Assembly: GCA_025058915.1 (NCBI GenBank)
Contig: JANXEC010000026.1
Location: 1 to 6,368, forward strand
Source: Microcaldota archaeon
GTDB taxonomy: Archaea; Micrarchaeota; Micrarchaeia; Anstonellales; J096
Direction of reading: 5' to 3'
Length of the DNA: 6,368 nucleotides
Positions 1 to 3,800 of the stretch are shown piece after piece. The notes under the pieces are model-generated. The model saw only the letters and a program-made list of their open reading frames with translations. It ran no database searches and was not told the origin of the DNA. The translations under genes were made by a program, and so were the position numbers. Each line of letters starts with the position of its first letter. The first letter of the stretch is position 1.

Positions 1-256
1 AATTTCCTATGCTCAAGTTGATTTGTTCACCATAATTATCATCCCCCAATGAATATATACTATTTGAGCCAACTGTATTTCCTATGCTATTTCCTATGCT
101 CAAGTTGTTATTTGATCCAGATCCATTGTTTGATTCAAAAGGTCCACCATAAAATCCACCAATACTAGTAGGAGGAGGGTTCTTCGATAATCCGAACCCA
201 GAACTAACATCAGTAGGCTCTTTGGGATTAACAGTAGTAAGCTCGCTGGTAATCAT
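1..256 (-). CDS. Ser/Gly/Asn-rich low-complexity protein with in-frame repeats, N-terminal part (runs off left edge)
   Basis: The ATG is at 256-254 and the frame stays open for 85 codons to the window edge, so the C-terminus is missing. I do not recognise a family. Residues 1-30 are polar (start MITSELTTVNPKEP) and include a PPP at 27-29. Residues 31-50 are Gly/Ser/Asn-rich (SIGGFYGGPF, then NNGSGSNNN). Residues 51-85 contain NLSIGNSIGN and, 29 residues later, NLSIGN again, so a repeat region begins here and may continue beyond the edge. There is no signal peptide, membrane helix or cysteine in the visible part, which looks intrinsically disordered. The start lies 23 bp past the methyltransferase stop on the same strand, so the two may be co-transcribed, although a weak TATA-like site about 26 bp upstream could give a separate leaderless transcript. 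No other in-frame start lies nearby. That it is a real gene rests on the clean frame, the codon-periodic repeats and its operon-like position. Confidence 0.72.
   Translation of the reverse strand, partial: MITSELTTVNPKEPTDVSSGFGLSKNPPPTSIGGFYGGPFESNNGSGSNNNLSIGNSIGNTVGSNSIYSLGDDNYGEQINLSIGN
2..107 (-). repeat. 19-bp direct repeat at 87-bp spacing inside the Ser/Gly/Asn-rich gene
   Basis: Positions 2-20 and 89-107 are identical over 19 bases (atttcctatgctcaagttg on the + strand). The offset is 87 bp, exactly 29 codons, so both copies encode NLSIGN in the same frame. The bases between the copies carry no further copy apart from the adjacent 12-bp duplication. With only two copies visible and one at the window edge, this may be the beginning of a longer array with an approximately 29-residue unit. 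Confidence 0.8.
77..100 (-). repeat. 12-bp perfect tandem duplication encoding SIGN-SIGN
   Basis: Two back-to-back copies of atttcctatgct lie at 77-88 and 89-100. In the leftward gene they encode residues 53-60, read as SIGN twice. The copies are identical at the nucleotide level, including third positions, which points to recent duplication by slippage or recombination rather than old, protein-selected similarity. The second copy is also part of the 19-bp direct repeat. Confidence 0.85.
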
Positions 257-276
257 ATTTATATAATCATCATATA

Positions 277-286
277 TGTTTAAAAA
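277..286 (-). promoter_or_regulatory. weak TATA-like element upstream of the Ser/Gly/Asn-rich gene
   Basis: Reading leftward, tttttaaaca spans 286-277, with its centre about 26 bp from the ATG at 256. That is where an archaeal TATA box would sit for a leaderless transcript. It overlaps the last codons and the stop of the methyltransferase gene. The BRE region just upstream (aaaaacagg) is only partly purine-rich. The alternative is that the gene is expressed only by read-through from the methyltransferase promoter. Confidence 0.35.
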
Positions 287-786
287 CCTGTTTTTAGATA
301 CATATATATTCGTAATTCTTCAAAGAAAAGTCTTCTTGATCTGTACAGTTTCCAGCCTTCTGTTTGTATATGAGTTAGGTTATTCGTCAGTATTAGGGCC
401 TTGCCCTCTGGATTTAAATAGTTTGGAGCCATCTCCATGAATCTTCTAACTACACCTCTGTCTATCACAGTGGGATCGTACTCCATTCCATCATCTGGTA
501 AGTAGGGTGAATTAAATACTATAAGATCAAATCTCTCATTTATGTTCTCAAACAGATCGGATAAAATGAACTTCACCTGAATTCCTATATCTTTTGCTCT
601 TGACTCTGCGTATCTGATTGCCTCTTGAGAAATATCTGCTCCAACAACATATGACTCTGGATATTTTGTTTTGTATTCTATTGCTATCAATCCTGTTCCA
701 GTACCCATATCTAAAAACTTTCTCGCCCCTATTTCTAGAGATACTTCAAGCAGAAACACAGAGTCCTCATCAGGATAGTAGATCAT
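280..786 (-). CDS. HemK2/Mtq2-type protein-(glutamine-N5) methyltransferase (release factor methyltransferase)
   Basis: This is a class I SAM-dependent methyltransferase of 168 residues from the chosen start. In archaea this family, working with Trm112, is known to methylate the Gln of the GGQ motif in release factor aRF1. Seen in order: YPDEDS at residues 4-9 (the family's Y-P-x-E-D-S/T element), DMGTGTG at 26-32 (motif I, SAM binding), GADIS at 49-53 with the acidic ribose contact D51, SDLF at 76-79, and NSPYLP at 92-97 in the place of the catalytic NPPY. The chosen ATG at 786 lies about 24 bp from a good BRE/TATA site, suiting a leaderless transcript. An in-frame start at 825 would add 13 residues (181 in all) and overlap that promoter, but it matches the short lead-in some homologues have. 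The protein has no cysteine and ends in TAA at 282-280. NSPY instead of NPPY is unusual. The family call is firm; the exact substrate is inferred. Confidence 0.9.
   Translation of the reverse strand: MIYYPDEDSVFLLEVSLEIGARKFLDMGTGTGLIAIEYKTKYPESYVVGADISQEAIRYAESRAKDIGIQVKFILSDLFENINERFDLIVFNSPYLPDDGMEYDPTVIDRGVVRRFMEMAPNYLNPEGKALILTNNLTHIQTEGWKLYRSRRLFFEELRIYMYLKTGF
281..296. repeat. 16-bp perfect inverted repeat at the methyltransferase stop codon
   Basis: The + strand reads taaaaac-ct-gttttta, with 7-bp arms around a 2-base centre. It covers the last codons of the methyltransferase and overlaps its TAA stop and the weak TATA-like site of the next gene. Two central bases are too few for a tight RNA loop, so a small hairpin would need a larger loop and a shorter stem. 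A dimeric protein site or chance in AT-rich DNA is as likely. It lacks a clear downstream T-run in the leftward direction, so I do not call it a terminator. Confidence 0.45.
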
Positions 787-798
787 AAATTTAATGTT

Positions 799-820
799 GA
801 TAATTTTAAATATAGTTTTC
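799..820. promoter_or_regulatory. divergent BRE/TATA promoter between the methyltransferase and the giant gene
   Basis: The + strand reads gataat then tttaaata (799-812). The TATA-like centre is about 26 bp before the ATG at 834, the usual TATA-to-start distance in archaea, so the mRNA would begin at or next to the start codon. Reading leftward, gaaaac (820-815) followed by tatatttaaa (814-805) is a very typical BRE-TATA arrangement centred about 24 bp from the ATG at 786. The two TATA boxes share the tttaaa core at 805-810, so one element may serve both genes. No Shine-Dalgarno-like sequence lies before either start, which fits leaderless translation. Confidence 0.6.
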
Positions 821-833
821 ACCATTATAAATT

Positions 834-3800
834 ATGAACACACTAGTGTTTTTGATGTTTTTTATCATCCTATATGGTGCTGATACTAGCACTCTGAGTA
901 GAATACATACCCCAATAGATATCCGATCTGAGTCAGGAAAGGTTTATTTCTCATACGAACTCTATGCAGAACTCCCTGATCATGATCCAACAGATGCAGG
1001 TAGAACGATAGTTGTGGAGGTAAAGAGTTTCAGGAGAGTAGATGACAACAATGCAAGGGCAGTTGTGAAAATACTAGAATTTGATCCATCAACTGGCACA
1101 AGGGAAATAACTGTCTGTAAAGACTTGCCTCCAAGACAGAGGTGTATTCTGAATGTTAAGCCTGATCAGAGGTATTTGATAGAATATACCATCGTAGGTA
1201 GTAAGATAGAATACATGAAAACAGAGAGGATTCACATAGGGGTGTTCAGAAATCATCGAGGGGAGATCGATGTATTGGTGTTTACATCTCCTGTTGGAGT
1301 TGATTTAGGTAAAGTAATTATAGATAGAATCAACCAAGCAAGCCCAGATTCTATATTCCTGATGTTACTTTTCTTAGGTATCTTTGGAGGAGCAATGTAT
1401 GCAAGAGGGATGGGAATGTTTGCAGGTATATTTGATCTTCTATATCCAAGACTGCCAACTCCAAAAGTCGTGCCTGGACACAGGGCAGGTAGTATAAATT
1501 ATGCACCTGCAATATCAGATATCAGTAAAATAGATGTAGCAGAGGCATTGAATACAAACAGAATAACAGTTCGAACACTGGATGGTAGTCAACAGATCAC
1601 CATGAACTCAATACAATTAGATATAGCCAGAGAATTGGGGTTGGTAACGAGGGTCTCTGGAACAAATACTTATTACATCACTGCCAACAAACTCCAAATG
1701 CTAAAATCTTTCCTGAACATCTACGATAGAAACATATCTCCATATCTGAAAGATGAGGAGACAATAGAGAGACTGAAAGATCATTACTATAGACAACAGT
1801 TCCATGAGAGCCTCAAGAACTTCATCAGAGAACTCAAGAACAATGGATTCAATCCTCAATACACGGAGACAGTTGAACACTATGTGATGTTTGCACAAGG
1901 TCAATTAACTGCTGCTGCTGTAGCTAAGAGAACTAGAGAAGAACCTCTAGATTCTATAGCAACCTATGCACAGATGTTAGCCAATCTACTCACATCCAAT
2001 CCAAATCCTATCATTAGAGGAGTTGGATATTTACTGAAACCTGCTCTGATAGGATTGGTGTTCTATCCATATAGAGCTTCCAGAGGTTTGTTAGCAATCA
2101 TCAATCAATCGATCTATCCATTCAAGATGCTAAGGAGATACAATCATCCATTATCACAGATCACAGATCACCATCATGCAGAGGCTGCTGAGGAGAAGAT
2201 CGAGCAAGCAAATGAAGCCCTGAAGAACCTTGAGCAGAGAAACGTAGGAGATTCTATACGGAACGTATTTGGACAGAACATTATTTCTGATAATACAGCA
2301 AGTGCTATCAATAATTTCTTCTCAAAAATCCCTAAATCTATTTTCGATACTCTAGTATTCCCAACCTTAGGATTTGGAATTGCGATAGGGGCATCTATCA
2401 AGAGCAGTACATACAGAGTGGTAAGATACTGGTACATGCCACAGGTACACAAGGAGATAATAAATGTATCTCCAAACAATGTCGCAAGTGCTTTCACAAA
2501 CTCTCTACAGGCTCTCACTAGAAATATCTCAAGTATTGTATTATATTCTTACATCGCCAGGAGATATCCAGAGATGTTCCAGAGACTAAGAGATATAACA
2601 TATAACAACGGATCTTTCAATCTAGATTACGATCAGATCAGAAACATGATATCAGAATTAGAGACTCTGAAGAATGACAGAGAATTGAATGATATATTGA
2701 GAAGAATATACGAGATCCAGAAACTAGAGATAGCTGCTCAGTACACATCAGATTTCTCGATATATGCTATAGATCATAGAGATAGAAATGCCGAAGTTAA
2801 ATCGATCATCAATCAACTTATAGAGTTAGTTGATAGATACTATGAACCCACCAATAATCTATCAGGACAGTACAGTAAACATCAAATATCAGAAGGTCTA
2901 ACTAGATTGAGAGACTTCCTGGCTACCACAAGATACATTGAGAGACAAAATAATAACACAACAGAGCAGATTGCACACATACAATTGCTGAATTCTAAAT
3001 ACATGGATTACATAGATTCACATTTCATATCAGAATACATGGTTATTCAGCATGAATACCTGAACGACCTAGGATTCAGATCGATATACAAACCTATGAA
3101 CTCCCAACAGGAGACATCTACAACTATATTCAATGATGCCCGAGATGGTTTTGTGGTATTAGTATTTTACAACATGCTGGAGATGCACAGGGCATCTGTG
3201 ATGAACATATTAGATAGAGATGAACAAGGATCAGCGATTGAGGTAATGCCTAATGTTCGAGAAGGTTTTGAACTAACAGTTCTTAAGATGATAGGGAAGG
3301 AAGATGTTACAACAGAATCCCATCTATATGCAAGACTTCTGTATGGTAAGGATTTCAGAAAGAGTATCAGTACTATGATGAATGATGGTGTTGATGAGAG
3401 GATTGTCAATGATGTAATTGCAAATGTGATTCTAGATACTGCATCCAATCATATATCATCAGACAGTATAAGGGAGGGAATGAATAGATGGGATTCAGGA
3501 ACTACAAACAACGATCTATCTAGATACGTTGCAGAGATGCTGAACAGAGAATTCAGTGCATCATCTAATGACTTGCTAAATAGAGCTGATGTAATAGTGA
3601 GAGAACTCATAATACTCAATGATATAAAATCTGCTCTAGGTAACTTAGAGGACAAGGAAATAATACAGATATTTGAGGAACTCAGATCGAACACATATGG
3701 AAAGAACCAAGAACAGTTATCTAATTATCTAGACACTTCCTTTAGATCTTCTCTACAATCGAGAAACATTGCATCAGATATAATAGATGGTCTGATACAA

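Noticed and set aside
297..320. Possible terminator near the end of the methyltransferase gene
   Set aside because: No T-run follows the stop in the leftward direction, and the nearby dyad has too small a loop. Read-through into the next gene is more likely.
787..825. Thirteen-residue N-terminal extension of the methyltransferase (start at 825)
   Set aside because: It remains possible, but its codons contain the best BRE/TATA site, no TATA sits at a leaderless distance from 825, and the family core begins with the YPDEDS element just after the 786 start.
1701..1904. Leftward open frame of 67 codons with a hydrophobic middle
   Set aside because: Antisense shadow of a helical part of the giant protein. 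Short and without independent support.
1909..1926. GCT-rich run (Ala-Ala-Ala-Val-Ala), with a similar GCT triplet run near 4281
   Set aside because: Only three consecutive GCT codons in each place and no longer unit. Ordinary alanine stretches in helices, not a microsatellite of note.
2174..2518. Leftward open frame of 114 codons with several cysteines
   Set aside because: Antisense to the giant gene. The cysteines come from reverse complements of Ala GCA codons, there is no promoter-like element at the right distance, and the product resembles no family.
3167..3694. Two abutting leftward open frames of 93 and 81 codons, Ser/Leu/Ile-rich
   Set aside because: They lie fully antisense to the giant gene, whose frame is intact. 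Their Ser/Leu/Ile-rich make-up is what the reverse complement of AGA, GAT and AAT-rich coding sequence gives. No start signals or motifs.
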